Shown in pieces: positions 9,262-20,590 of a stretch of 64,000 bases of DNA. The stretch's first letter is position 1; each line of letters begins with the position of its first letter. The notes below the pieces were generated by a model. That model saw only the letters and a list, made by a program, of their open reading frames with translations. It was not told the origin of the DNA and did no database searches. The translations under genes and the position numbers were made by a program. Source of the stretch: Leptobrachium leishanense (lineage: Eukaryota > Chordata > Amphibia > Anura > Megophryidae); the NCBI GenBank assembly GCA_009667805.1, contig CM019063.1, positions 409,052,626 through 409,116,625 on the forward strand, written 5' to 3'.

Positions 9262-11113
9262 TTACCGAACTCCATGCAAGTCAATGGGACTCGAAAGTTT
9301 GAATTTTAGAGTGCCCTCCAAGAGGGCATATATGCAAGATATTTGCCATAAAAGGTGTATGGGGGTCCGGGTAGTGCCCTGGGGGACAGGAAACCAGGAA
9401 AAAAGTTTTAAAAAAAACTTTTTAAAGGAACAGTGAGTTTTCCATGAAATAAGGGTTAAGAATAAAAACGAAAAATTCCTTCAAATATCGTGCCTAGGAG
9501 GTCCCCATAACCTGCCCGTGAAGTGGCGGATTTCTAGGATGTATAGAAACATTTAAAAACAAAAAAATGACATTTCAAATGACTGTAAACGGTTTTCCTT
9601 TAATCTATTCATAAACTACTGCTTGGGGCGGCAGTCTGTTTGAAAAGAGACGTTTTAGGACACGTAGAACAAGTTTAGTGATTTTTTGGGCTAAATTATG
9701 GTGAAACTTATGCAGGCTTTGGATGAAAGTAACAATAGATGCTTTAAAATTGGGCCTTTAGTGTCGGCAACAGTGCCGTTGCAGTGGACAATGGAGTCCG
9801 TCCTCGGATGCCAGTTTCTGTTCTAATTCGGTGGAGAAATCAGATATATGCGCGCATAAAGAAATCACACAGACAAGGAATACGTCTATGTGGACTTCCA
9901 AGCCAATGACTTCTCTGCCCTTTATTGACAATTTACAAGGCTTTTTATGCTACTTCGCATGTAACGAAAACAGGCTGTTGCCCAACATTCTATTCGTCAG
10001 TAATATTGTGAAATTATAGACCTTGTTTAATAACAGTTAAAGAAAATAAACAACAGCGTCTCCGGTCGTCCCTTTAGCCGTCAAGGACGTTGGTTACAGG
10101 ACGTTCCAAGATGTTCAAAACATTCTCCTCTTGATTCTTGGAAAAAGAGACTACATGTGCGTACAAAACAATCAGCTAAGATAGCGGGTTAAACAATAAT
10201 ATGCATTTGATTCATAAATCCTGATTAACCATTTAAAACTACTCAAATGAGCATTTTTTCTAGGCCTCTATCTAAGCCTTTGAATATTATAAAAGCGAAT
10301 ATATACATTTCTGTCCACAACACCGTCACACCGTAACCCCTCTGTGGTATTGTGGAAGAGTGCAGGGTTGGACCCTGCGGTCCAATATTAAAATGATATG
10401 AATCTGGTAATATAGGTGGCAGTGCACCCAAATTTTGTGCCTTTGGTGGCAGCAAGTGCCTTCACACCGTAACCCTTTTGTGGTATTGTGGAAGAGTGCA
10501 GGGTTGGACCCTGCGGTTCCTATATTAAAATGATATAAATCTGGTAATACTGTCAGTGACTGAGAAGACACGGATTACAATTCACAGAAATTTTATGGAA
10601 GTATGTGACACCCCCCTGATAGCTGATTGTCAGTGACTGAGAAGACACACTTTCCACCACCAATTCCCAGATATCTGCAACAAGTGAGCCCCCCAAATTG
10701 CTGCTGTCACTGACTGAGAAGACACACTTTCCACAATTCCCAGATATCTGCAACAAGTGAGACCCCCCATAGCTATCACTGGCAGTGAGAAGACACACTG
10801 ACAGAACAATCTCCTCTCACTCCTGCAGAAAAACACGTGCTGGCTAGGCTGGGTTCGAGCCTTATATAGTGTGCTGCGGGACCTAGCTCTGGGAGCCCAT
10901 GATTGGGCAAAATTTGCCCATAGTCTTGCACCTAAACTGTGGTCAGGTGCAGGCTGTAGCCAATTACTAGCTTCAGGCCAGTGGAAAAGTGCATTGTGGT
11001 CCATTGTGGTGCATTGTGGGCGAACATGCGGAAATGTTCGTAGATTGCGAACATGCGAACTGGCGATGTTCGAATCGAACTCCGAACACATCGAACCGAA
11101 CAGCTCATCCCTA
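9262..11113. mobile_element. internally deleted, 5'-truncated hAT element (relative of the 23.5-28.3 kb element)
   Basis: Bases 9262-9777 match the left 500 bases of the large hAT element at 23517-28288 (CATGCAAGTCAATGGG, TAGTGCCCTGGGGGACAGG, and so on). Bases 10330-11113 match its subterminal arrays and right end, finishing in GCTCATCCCTA. The transposase region is absent, so this is a non-autonomous derivative. The left TIR is also lost. A 543-bp solo-LTR-like insertion (9780-10322) interrupts it. After the right end the sequence continues with TTCAGAGA of a MITE X copy, so the hAT element probably landed in that MITE. Confidence 0.85.
9780..10322 (+). repeat. 543-bp solo-LTR-like insertion with 4-bp target duplication
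   Basis: The insertion starts TGCAGTGGACA and ends TGTCCACAACA; the termini are an 11-bp inverted repeat with two mismatches and the TG...CA form of an LTR. CCGT at 9776-9779 and 10323-10326 is the target duplication: removing the insert and one CCGT restores colinearity with the homologous hAT sequence near 24100. A TATAAAAG lies near 10289 and an AATAAA near 10044. A 4-bp duplication fits several LTR classes, so the class is left open. An alternative is a small DNA element. Confidence 0.7.
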
Positions 11114-11916
11114 TTCAGAGAGCAGGCAGTTCGCCAAAGGTTGGCGAATTACCTGCACATATGGTGCCTGTTCGTTACCTGTTCGAGGACAATGAAATCC
11201 CCATAGAGAAGCAATGCTTCGTCTATTCAGAGAACAAAAACCCTCAGTGCAAAGTTGCCAAATTTCCCTGCTGTTCGGTGGTTTCATTTGACAGGTTTAT
11301 TCAGGCGAATCCCATAGCTTCAATGTTAAAAATATTCCCTTTTTAAGTCAATATCTAATAAACCGTTGATTATAATATTCTGCAGTAAAAAATCTCTTTA
11401 TTTATAGATTATTTTTATGCTCTTTTAGGCATTTTACGGGATTGTTTTGTGAATTTTTTTTTCTTTTTGCTTTTTTTTTAAATAGTTTTTTCTTTTTTTC
11501 TGTAACAGCCTTTTTTATTATCATTCATTGGATCTTATATGTAAGTTTGAGACATTTTCATTCTGTAGTTTCTTTGCAAACTGCGTTTCACTTTTCAAAC
11601 ATTCAAGCGTACTGTTTTTTTTTTTCCACTCCATTTGTCTGCAGTGTCGGCTTTTTCCGGCGGCTGCTTGAGTTTCTCCAGCGTGTTCGGCCGGGTTAAT
11701 ATAGATGTTTTTGCAGGTTTCGGTGTGCGTTCGCCAGGTTTTGCAGTGAGTGTTCGGCGGTTTTGCAGCTGCTTTTCCCTGCGCTACGATGGCCCTGTGG
11801 TGCTTACTGAATACACCGAAGGGTCGCTGAAATGGGATCGCCAAATCGCACCAAATTGAAGAGAACGAAAAGTCACCGAACGAGCGGTGACTTTTCGATT
11901 CTCTTTGAATAACCCT
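11114..11916. mobile_element. MITE X copy 1 (left end cut by hAT)
   Basis: Belongs to an unclassified family seen five times in the window. It contains CCCATAGAGAAGCAATG, CTATTCAGAGAAC, GAATCCCATAGCTTCAATG and TTAAAAATATTCC, and ends in a hairpin (GAAAAGTCACCG with CGGTGACTTTTC, 11864-11896) and GAATAACCCTG. The left few bases are replaced by the right end of the hAT derivative. No transposase. Confidence 0.75.
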
Positions 11917-12319
11917 GTCTGGAAGTGACAACCCAGGCACATGCTAATATATATTGAATTTTAAGCAGCAACAAACCCTCTTTTCAATACATACAGAATC
12001 TTAGAGTGCCAAAACATATCTGGAGAGGCCAGATCCATCCAGTACTTGTCCCCCAAAAAACATGGGCATTCCACCATTTCTAGATCAGGGCAACTTTATA
12101 TGCGAATCATCACAGACAACGTTTCAACTCTGTTGAGTCTTTTTCAAGTTTTAGATTTGATAAAGGTTCGATGGAGTCAAAATGTTGTCTCAAAATGTTG
12201 TCTCTGGTTCTTCAATAGAGTCGCCCTGCTCTCGAAGTGGTGGAGTGCCCGTGCCTTTCCTGTGACAAGTACTTGCATATACTAATGCTGTGTGAAATGT
12301 TCCTTGCCGCCTGCTTACA
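11917..12319. other. spacer with weak hammerhead-like relic on minus strand
   Basis: On the minus strand near 12113-12146 a stem (GACTC with GAGTT across AACA) is followed by GAAACGTTGTC, as in Penelope-type hammerhead tails. The CTGANGA box is eroded to TTGAAAAAG. Otherwise nothing is recognised. Confidence 0.3.
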
Positions 12320-12324
12320 GCTTC

Positions 12325-12452
12325 TGTTGTATATTGATTATGCTTATACTTCCTGTTTCCTGTTCTGACCTCTGACCTGGAGGCAGTTCTATGATCCAAC
12401 ATGATTCCTCACACAAGCAGCTTGCAGTGTCTTCATTTCTATACATGAAACA
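12325..12452 (+). repeat. 5' LTR of gypsy element
   Basis: 128 bp, TG...CA, very short for a gypsy LTR. It differs from the 3' LTR by T versus G in the TTCCTGTTT/TTCCGGTTT stretch and by C versus A in GACCTCTGA/GACCTATGA. Confidence 0.95.
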
Positions 12453-12470
12453 TGGTGTCAGAAGTAACTA
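12453..12470 (+). promoter_or_regulatory. candidate primer-binding site
   Basis: TGGTGTCAGAAGTAAC begins directly after the CA of the 5' LTR, where a tRNA 3' end would prime minus-strand synthesis. The TGG start fits pairing to a CCA end. The tRNA identity was not determined. Confidence 0.65.
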
Positions 12471-12611
12471 AAATCAGGACTGAGCCTCTTGTCTGGAGCG
12501 CAGCAGCTTTGGGAAACTACACAGGTTTGTGAACTGTGGACTAAGACTGTTCCTTGTGGATTTTTTTTTTCTCTTTTTTTCTATTTGAGAGCTCAGAGGC
12601 TTCCTGGCAAT

Positions 12612-15600
12612 ATGGCTACAATGAATTGCATACCTCCCCCAGAGGAGATGAGAATGAATGGAGATTGGAGCAGCAACTGGGAATCTTTCAGAGCTGAATT
12701 TGAAGATTATTCCCTGGCTACAGGCTTGAATGAGAAATCTGCAGCAGTGCAGGCAGCAACTCTGAGGAGAGTGATGGGCAGTGAATGCAGGCATGTGTAT
12801 AAACACAATGTGAACCTCACAGCGGAGCAGCAAGAAAATGTTACAGCAATTCTACAAGCACTGGAAGCTTATTTCAAACCTGCTAAAAACATAATTTACG
12901 AAAGGTATGTGTTTGGGTGCTGCAAACAAGAAGAGGGAGAATCTTTTGATAACTTTGTTACACGCCTGAGAGAAAAGGCAGCAACTTGTGAATATGGAGC
13001 TCTCAAAGATGAATTAATAAGAGACAAAATTGTTTTGGGCATAGCTAGTGAGAGCGCACGCAGGCGCCTCCTTAGAGAACATGACTTAACTCTAAACATA
13101 GCCATTGAAACGTGCCGTACAGCAGAGCTCACTGACAGACGTCTGAAAGTCATGGAACAGGACAGACAGAGGACCGACAGCATAAACATTGCAATGCAGC
13201 GTTATAACATAAGCAAACCGCAGCAACGCCGCCTGATTAGCGCAAACGCTGCCAACCTTACAGCATGCAAATACTGTGGGACTGTGCATCAAAGAATTAA
13301 AGAGCAGTGTCCAGCTTATGGGAAGTCTTGTAGGTCTTGTGGAAGAACAAACCATTTTGCTAATGTTTGTCTGTCAAGTAGACGACAGCCATCGATTGGA
13401 AAATTACACACCGTGGAGAACGCATCTGCATATGAGGAAGAGACAGTCTCCGCTGAAGTTCTATACAGCAGTGAAGTGATCGGCGCTGTGCAATCCAGAG
13501 GAAAGAAATGGTTCGTCACTTTACGTTTAAATAATAGACCCCAATCCTGTCAGCTCGATTCAGGAGCAACGTGTGATGTAATGTGTTTAAAAGACAAAAT
13601 GATGTTAGCGCCAGACGCACATCTACTGCCAAGTGACACCAAACTAAAGCTATACTCTGGTGAGCTTATGAAATCTCTAGGACTCTTCAGGACTGAATGT
13701 GTCTTACGTGGACAGAGACACAAGCTAGAGTTTGAAATTGTGGAGGCCCGCCAAAAGCCACTGTTATCAGGCTCAACCTGTGAGCGTCTAGGGCTGATAC
13801 ATTTCTCCGTCCCTGCAGAGCTCAACGTGATAGACAATCAATCCAAAGGGCCCTTGACAAAACATCGGCTGTTACAAGAATTTAGTGATGTGTTTACTGG
13901 GCCAGTAGAATCCGTACCAGGGGAAGTTCATTTTGACCTTGATTTGAGTGTCCCTCCAGTCCAATGTGCACCACGCAATGTGCCAGTGGCGTTAAAACAG
14001 GCAGTCAAGGCGCAGCTTGACCAATATGAGGCCGATGGACACCTGGCTCCAGTGACTGACTCAACTGACTGGATAAGTAACATGGTTATTGTAAAGAAGC
14101 CTGATAAACTAAGAATATGCATAGATCCCAAATTCTTGAATCTGGCACTGAGGCGATCTCACTACATCATGCCAACGCTCGAGGATGTTTTGTACAAGCT
14201 GCCTAAAGCGCGTCTGTTCACGCTTGTTGATGCCCGGGATGCATTTTTACAGTGTAAACTGGATACTGCAAGTAGTTACATGACAACCTTCTGGACTCCT
14301 TGGGGCAGGAAAAGATGGCTCAAATTGCCTTTTGGAGTATCAGTTGCACCAGAGGTGTATCAACGTAAACAACATGAACTATTGACTGGACTCAGTGGTG
14401 TCGAACCAATAGCTGATGACATCCTTGTGGTTGGCTGTGGGGACACAGATGAGGAAGCAGAGCAAGATCATGATGGCAAACTGCTGGAACTGATGGATCG
14501 TTGTAGGCAGGTAAAATTAAGACTTGGCATAAAAAAGCTGCAATTCAAGGTCAAAGAGGTCCGCTTCCATGGACACATCCTATCCTGGGAGGGTTTGAAG
14601 GCTGACCCAGACAAACTCAGAGCCATACTGGATATGCCACAGCCGGAAAATGTGAAATCCCTGCAGCGCTTCATTGGGTTTGTTACCTACCTGGAAAAAT
14701 TCCTACCTCACCTCTCAGAGGTCTGCGAGCCATTGAGAAGGCTTCTGGACAAGGATGCTGTTTGGCATTGGCTTCCTAAGCATGATAATGCAGTGCAGGA
14801 CATCAAACGTTTGGTCACAGATACACCTGTCCTGAAGTACTATGACGTTACTACTCCTGTAACTATTCAAAGTGATGCAAGCAAAACTGGACTTGGATGT
14901 TGCCTATTGCAAGCTGGCCAGCCTATCGCTTTTGCTTCAAGAGCACTGACTCTTACTGAACAAAACTACGCTCAAATAGAAAAGGAATGTCTGAGTATAG
15001 TGTTTGCCTGCCAGCGCTTTCACCACTACCTCTATGGTCGCGACGAGATCACGGCGGAAACTGACCATAAGCCTTTGATTTCTATTTTCAAGAAACCTCT
15101 TTTGTGTGCGCCCAAACGCCTACAGAGCATGTTGCTCACACTACAAAACTATTGCCTAAATGTTGTCTACAAGCCTGGCCCGGAAATGTATATTAGTGAC
15201 ACTCTTAGCAGAGCTACAGCAGCTGGAGGTGCACCCGACTATGCACAACACACAGTTTGCAATGTTCAACAGGACCTGGATGTCCTGTCACAGATTAATC
15301 ATTCAGACTATTTGAACGTCACGGACCAACGATTGCTTCAGATAAAACAGCACACTGAAACCGATGAGAGTTTGCAAGCTCTTAAATATGTTGTTCTGGA
15401 TGGTTGGCCTGATTCCAAGGAGGAGGTGCCATTAACTGCAAGAGAATATTGGACCTTCAGAGATGAAATCGGCATTCAGGATGGCATACTATACAAGGGG
15501 CCGAGGGTCATCATTCCTAAATCTTTAAGATCAGAGATGCTGACACGTATTCATGCCAGTCACATTGGTGGAGAAGCATGCTATAGGCAAGCACGAGATA

Positions 15601-16744
15601 CCCTATACTGGCCCAACATGCAGAATGAGATTAAAGACTTTGTTAGCCATTGCTCGGCATGCAATGAATATGCACAGGCACAACAGAAAGAACCCATGAT
15701 GTCGCATGTGCTGCCCACCCGGCCGTGGCAAATTGTAAGCATGGATTTATTGAATTATGCTGGGCAAGATTTTCTGCTAATTGTTGATCACTATTCTGAC
15801 TTTTGGAGATTGAGCTACTTCCTGACCTGTCTGCTGATACTACAATCAGGCGTTGCAAAGTACAGTTTGCACGTTATGGCCAGCCGGATAGAGTTATCTC
15901 AGATAACGGACCTCAATTCGCATGTGAGCAATTCAGACGGTTCTCTGCAGATTGGGGATTTGAGCACGTTACCTCATCGCCTCGGCACCCGCAAGCGAAT
16001 GGCAAAGCGGAATCGGCTGTCAAGATTGTGAAGAATATTTGTAAGAAGGCCAAGTATGATGGTACTGACCCGTGGAAAGCCGTTCTACATTGGAGGAACA
16101 CCCCATCCGAAGGCATGGACAGTAGTCCTGCGCAACGCTTAATGTCAAGGAGACTGAAAACTTTATTGCCTGTGGCCAACAAATTACTTGAACCTTGTGT
16201 GGTTACAGGTGTCCTAGAGAAACTGCGAAGGAGGAAACAGATTGCCAAACTGTCTTATGATGTGTCTGCTAAGGACTTACCTGAACTAAGCATTGGAGAG
16301 CCAATCCGTATGAAGCCGCTTCCTGGTGACAGGACTGGTCGCTGGAGACTGGGTTCCTGTGTTCAGCGTGTAGCCCCTCGCTCATATCTTGTGGATGTAG
16401 ACGGCAGTCTCTACCGCCGCAATCGGGTGGCCTTGCGAAGAGCGGAGCGACTCCCCATACAAGCCTATGTGCCTCCTACACATGCTTCTCCCGAGGTACT
16501 CAATGCTCCTGGACTGCATCCACAAAGCGGAGGGAATACTGCTGTCCTTTCAGAAGGATACATTGAGAATGACATAATACAGCCACATGTACCATCAAGT
16601 TTGTCTGTGCCGAACACCCCAGCCAGGAGGGAGGGCGGCTCTGTATCAATGCCTACTGGAGCCGCACGACCTTCCCCAGGCAAAATCTCTGTGGCCTTGC
16701 GTAGCGGTCGAGTTTCAAGACCGCCAGATAGACTCAATCTGTAG
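12612..16744 (+). pseudogene. gypsy gag-pol polyprotein with one frameshift
   Basis: Encodes the structural and replication proteins of the element. The first likely start is the ATG at 12612 (MATMNC...); an upstream in-frame ATG at 12489 lies in the leader. Domains in order: gag; two zinc knuckles at about 13266-13370 (CX2CX3HX6C, then the classic CX2CX4HX4C); aspartic protease with DSGA near 13558; reverse transcriptase, whose YXDD box reads IADD near 14409; RNase H at about 14860-15080; integrase with an HHCC zinc finger (15553-15666) and a D,D,E core (about 15741, 15905, 16011). The frame breaks near 15803 by what looks like a one-base loss, just after the first catalytic aspartate. The rest of integrase continues in another frame to a stop at 16744. 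All other positions are open, so the break is probably recent. Confidence 0.93.
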
Positions 16745-16830
16745 TGTACCTACCAGTCACTCAGCATGCTATGTTTGTGACTGTTCTGGATCTGTTTTAG
16801 GTTAATTGTTTACTACGTTTGTATTGAAAG

Positions 16831-16844
16831 TTAAAAAAGGGAGA
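16831..16844 (+). promoter_or_regulatory. polypurine tract
   Basis: AAAAAAGGGAGA lies immediately before the 3' LTR, the standard position for priming plus-strand DNA synthesis. Confidence 0.85.
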
Positions 16845-16972
16845 TGTTGTATATTGATTATGCTTATACTTCCGGTTTCCTGTTCTGACCTATGACCTGG
16901 AGGCAGTTCTATGATCCAACATGATTCCTCACACAAGCAGCTTGCAGTGTCTTCATTTCTATACATGAAACA
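16845..16972 (+). repeat. 3' LTR of gypsy element
   Basis: 128 bp, two substitutions from the 5' LTR, followed directly by the GCTTC target duplication. Confidence 0.95.
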
Positions 16973-16977
16973 GCTTC

Positions 16978-18030
16978 TTGTGTTTTTCTGGTTCTTGTTG
17001 AACAGCAATGAAATTGACTGTATTGCTGCATCTCTCTTAGTATTTATAAAAGATTGGTGATTTGACTTCAAAAGCCTTTCTTACTACTTGGAATACCAGC
17101 AGGATCAGAGGCCAAACGCTTAGATCTTCTTTTGCAAGTTACCACTAGTTTTTATTAATTTTATTTGAATTTGTCAGAGATGGTACCGGCTTGCAGGTTA
17201 TGGGTCCAGTATGCAGTGTTACACATGTCCACACAGGGAAGGTTGGAGGAGAACCAACAGGCTGAAGAGCAATCCACAGGCTGTGCCTGAGAAGCAGGAC
17301 ACAACAAGGCTGACTTGGATAGTTGAAGGCGTAGTAGTAGGAAACTAACCACAACAGGATCTGGAGACATGAGGATATTTGGAAAGACGTGGATCCAAGG
17401 GAGAAGGCTAGGAGAGCAGGGGGATAAACAGGATACAGAGCAACAACACACAGGTCTTCACTCTGTGAGTTAGAAGGCGACAATTTTGAGGATCTGTCTG
17501 AAGAGAGGCATAGCCTTTTATGAGATCAGCCAGTGCTAATTGCTCAAACGTGTGTGCAGGGAAACCAGGGCTGGTGTACTGGGGTTAGATCCCGAGTGTT
17601 GGGCTATACCAATCCCTTGACTGGATTAGTGCAGAAAAGATGCTGCCACCAGCTGTTAGGGCAGGAGCAATATCACTGTTAGGCTTCCTGTGGCACCACA
17701 GACGAGAACCTTGACAGTAATATGGCCCTCTGGCACTGCAGTTGATTTGGTGGGCACTACACCTAAGCAAAACAATTAAAATAATGTACATTGTAAACAA
17801 CGAACTAGGACCTACCATAAATGTATATTAATGGAGTGGACTGGTTCTATGTGATTTCTCAGGTTAACGCACGATTACAGTGACGTGCTTCGTAGCCTGA
17901 GTTTGAGGTAATTCTTTGGCTAATACTGAATCGTTTCAGCTGTACTTAATTTCCCTGTACGTCAAAAGACGTCAGGGACATAATTAATTCCATACTTGGA
18001 AAGACTTAAAGTATGTGGACCCTGAGATTT
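16978..18030. other. intron-like; possible decayed LTR text at 17170-17780
   Basis: The stretch 17170-17780 contains GGCTGAAGAGCAATCCACAGG, GGAGAAGGCTAGGAG and similar purine-rich phrases. They resemble minus-strand leader or LTR text of frog gypsy elements, but no boundaries were found. The rest shows nothing recognisable. Confidence 0.3.
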
Positions 18031-18035
18031 TATAT

Positions 18036-18300
18036 ATGTGTATATATATATATATAAATTCGATAGGCCGTGTTAGTCCAGATGCCAAAATCACGAGTAT
18101 AGCAGTACGTAGTGATACCTTTTTTATTGGACTAACGTTACATTTAAAAGACAAGCTTTCGAGAGAATTCCTCTCTTCCTCAGGTCTGGAAGCTATACTG
18201 ATCAAGGGGGTGACATAACAGAGTAGGGGGTGGTACAATACTTGTGGGTGGAAGTATGGATGGTTTTATGGGGATTGTCAAAAGCCATGCAAAGAGATTT
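18036..18300 (-). repeat. Penelope-type retroelement tail relic
   Basis: Read on the minus strand, a hammerhead-like core (18149-18187) is followed about 17 bases later by TCCAATAAAAAAGGTATC. The Penelope-like element at 56.7-58.6 kb has the same order: its hammerhead motif is followed by TCCAATAAAATACTGC. No reverse transcriptase sequence is left here. The boundaries are approximate. Confidence 0.5.
18149..18187 (-). ncRNA. hammerhead ribozyme motif, type I, short stem III
   Basis: On the minus strand: AGAC, then CTGAGGA, an extra A, a perfect 5-bp stem II (GAGAG/CTCTC, loop GAATT), GAAA, GC, TT, then GTCT, which pairs with the leading AGAC as stem I. Position 7 of the CUGANGA box is allowed to vary. 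Stem III is reduced to about one pair, as described for hammerheads of Penelope-like elements, which are thought to act as dimers. The unpaired A before stem II is also present in the 58471 motif. Self-cleavage has not been shown. Confidence 0.55.
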
Positions 18301-18679
18301 TCACAGTGCACAGTTTTCGATACACACTAGGTGCCTTTGTGCTCACCTACAGCATCTTCCCTACGAATAGGCAGTGGTGTATTTAGGTTTTGTGCTGCCC
18401 TAGGCCTGACTAAACTCGTGCACCCCCCCCCCAATTTAAATTTGAGGCACCCATTCCTGTCAAGGGCACACCTCCTCCTGGTTAATCCCCACCCTTCCTC
18501 TTTAAGCTCCACCTTTTCCTCTTAGAGCTCCGCCTTTTCCTCTCTTTATATTAAAAGTGGATACCAAGTGCCTACTTGTATATTTTGTATACCATTTCAA
18601 ATGTATCTATTGAGATAAATAAAATTATGAAATGTTTAAATTCAAGCATTTTTACAAAGAACAGCCACGCATGTCAAGT

Positions 18680-19085
18680 AAACTGGATCACAGCCGCTCT
18701 AATTGGTTGAACAATAAACCCCACAGAAATGTGCACTACATATGAGCGTATCACAGAGCTGCACAGCAATAAAACCCACAGAAATGGGCACTGTGTATGA
18801 GCATATCGCAGAACTGCACAGCAATAAAACTCACAGTGATGTGCAGTGTGTATGAGCGTATCCCAGAGCTCCAGGGCAATAAAACTCACAGTAATATGTA
18901 GTGTGTATCACAGAATCCACAGCAATAAAACTCCCAGCAATGCAATGTGTGGTGTGTGTCAGCGTATCAGAATCCACAGCAATAAAACTCCCAGCAATGC
19001 AATGTGCGGTGTGTATGAGTGCATCAGAATCCACTGCACTAAAACTCCCAGCAAACCGAGTGTATATGAGCACACAGCAAATATT
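18680..19085 (-). repeat. 55-bp satellite array (minus orientation)
   Basis: About seven units of the 55-bp satellite of 786-1145, here reading GAGCTCCACAGCAATAAAAC, CTCACAG, ATGTGC, GTGTATGAGCGTATC. Later units carry a derived AGAATCCACAGCAATAAAAC variant with CTCCCAGCAATGCAATG, so the array contains two subtypes. A lone partial unit lies at 19833-19857. Confidence 0.8.
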
Positions 19086-19326
19086 TATTCTATATTTACC
19101 GGCCTCCGTCCGCGGTAGGGCTGTGTGCAGAGTCAGCAGGGACTGTGTACGGACTCAGCAGGAGGTCCCTCCAGGCCACGTGAGGATTGCGGCTGTGCCT
19201 GTGCGTGGAGCCATCTTGTCAGAAGTGGGGTGCCACTGTCAGAGGGTGCACCGTGGCTTTGATTCCCTTCCCGGTGGGTGTTCAGTCCAGAATAGAGTGA
19301 GAGTCCGTGTTAACGAAAGGGTGGGC

Positions 19327-19424
19327 AGCTGCGTGCGTGCATGTCACGTGGTTCAGCCAGTCAGGTGGTACTGAGACTCAGTACCACCTGACTGGCCGGA
19401 TCGCGTGACCTGCACGCACGCAGC
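19327..19424. repeat. long near-perfect palindrome
   Basis: The central arms CCAGTCAGGTGGTACTGAG (19357-19375) and their exact complement are separated by one base or less. Outside them the match continues with a few mismatches through GCGTGCGTGCA...GTCACG to about 48 bp per arm. Single-stranded DNA or RNA from here would form a strong hairpin. No termini of its own were found. Confidence 0.85.
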
Positions 19425-19857
19425 CTCACCAGGAGCCAGGCAGCTCAATGACAAATTTCTATCACTGCAGTGCTGGTTAAGGAAAGGTCCACTTTAAACA
19501 GCAGTAAGCAGACAGGGCTTCATATTCTGCTGATACCCCCCCTTACCTGCCATTTACTGTCATCTTCTCTCTCTGCACACAAATCTCATCCCCCTCCCCT
19601 CTCCTAGAGCTGCTGTGGGGTAGGGGAGTAGCTATGGAGGGAGGAGAGTGGGATTTTTATTCTATTCTATTTTATTCCGTATGCAAACGCCTTGCTCCGC
19701 TGCTCATTGTTTGAGAACACAGCTCAAAGCTGACACACAGTGACAGTGGCACCTCCTAGTACCCCTAATGACACCCCAATAATCACTGGTACTTGGGTCG
19801 GCCCGCCCTCCGCCACTCCCCTAAGTACACCACTGCTCTGTGATATGCTCACACACA

Positions 19858-20460
19858 AGTTTGGCGAACTGCCAGCAAGTACGGTGCTGTTTGAAGGCAT
19901 TGCAAATCCCCATAGAGAAGTAATGGTTAATCTATTCAGAGAACACCAAACAGCAGAGAAATGGCAGTGAAATGCCCTGATGTTCGGTGGTTTCAATCAG
20001 CAGGTTTATTCAGGCGAACCCCATAGGTTTCAATGTTAAAAATATTCCTGTTTTTATGCAATATATAATAAACCATTTATTATTTTAATCTGCAGTAAAA
20101 AGTCTTTATTGATTTTTTTTTTTTTTAGTACCTTTTTAGTCATTTTTCAGATTTTTTGGGGCAAAATTTCCCCCCTTTTTTTTTAATAGCAGTTTTTCTT
20201 TTTTCTGTAACAGAACTTTTTATTATCAATCATAGGATCTTATATGTAAATTTCAGACATTTTCGTTCAGTAGTTCTTTTGAAAACAGCAGGCCACGGGT
20301 TTGCGGTGGCAGCATTCAGCGGCCGACTCCATGCACTTTGGTGACCCTGCGGTGAATGGTGAATTCACTGCAGGGTGGGGAAATTTTATTCCCCGACGTG
20401 GAGGGAACTACAGAACACCAAAATGTTGGCGTCATTTCGGTGCTCTGTGAGTAACCCATT
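19858..20460. mobile_element. MITE X copy 2 (degenerate ends)
   Basis: Shares CCCATAGAGAAGTAATGG, CTATTCAGAGAACACC, GTTCGGTGGTTTCA, ATTCAGGCGAACCCCATAGG and TCAATGTTAAAAATATTCC with the other MITE X copies. The left terminal hairpin is missing, and the right end reads GTAACCCA. Confidence 0.7.
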
Positions 20461-20496
20461 TAGTGGTGAGGTTTTTTGCTGCCCCCTGGAAAGGGA

Positions 20497-20590
20497 AAGC
20501 CTAGGCCTTGCCTACCCAGGACATACTTGAAAATTAGTGAAATCTCAATGTATCCTTCCTGGTAAAATACTTTGCAAAAGTAAAAAAATA
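20497..20590 (+). repeat. SINE 3' fragment
   Basis: GCCTACCCAGGACATACTTG through TCCTTCCTGGTAAAATACTT matches the tail half of the SINE copies at 5274 and 47027. The tRNA-like head is absent. Confidence 0.7.

Larger units (their letters stand above)
12325..16972 (+). mobile_element. complete Ty3/gypsy LTR retrotransposon
   Basis: A 4648-bp element bounded by 128-bp LTRs (12325-12452 and 16845-16972) and flanked by the 5-bp target duplication GCTTC at 12320-12324 and 16973-16977. The LTRs begin TGTTGT and end ACA, and differ at only two positions, so the insertion is recent by the standards of this window. A primer-binding-like TGG... follows the 5' LTR and a purine-rich tract precedes the 3' LTR. 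The single gag-pol frame carries all expected domains and is broken once by a frameshift in integrase. It replicates through an RNA intermediate in virus-like particles. Confidence 0.96.

Noticed and set aside
10630..11206. ORFs on both strands near the right end of the hAT derivative
   Set aside because: They fall within subterminal arrays and GAACC-rich terminal sequence of a transposon and match no family.
13276..15858. Minus-strand and out-of-frame ORFs inside gypsy gag-pol
   Set aside because: Shadows of the real + strand frame, which shows all expected domains.
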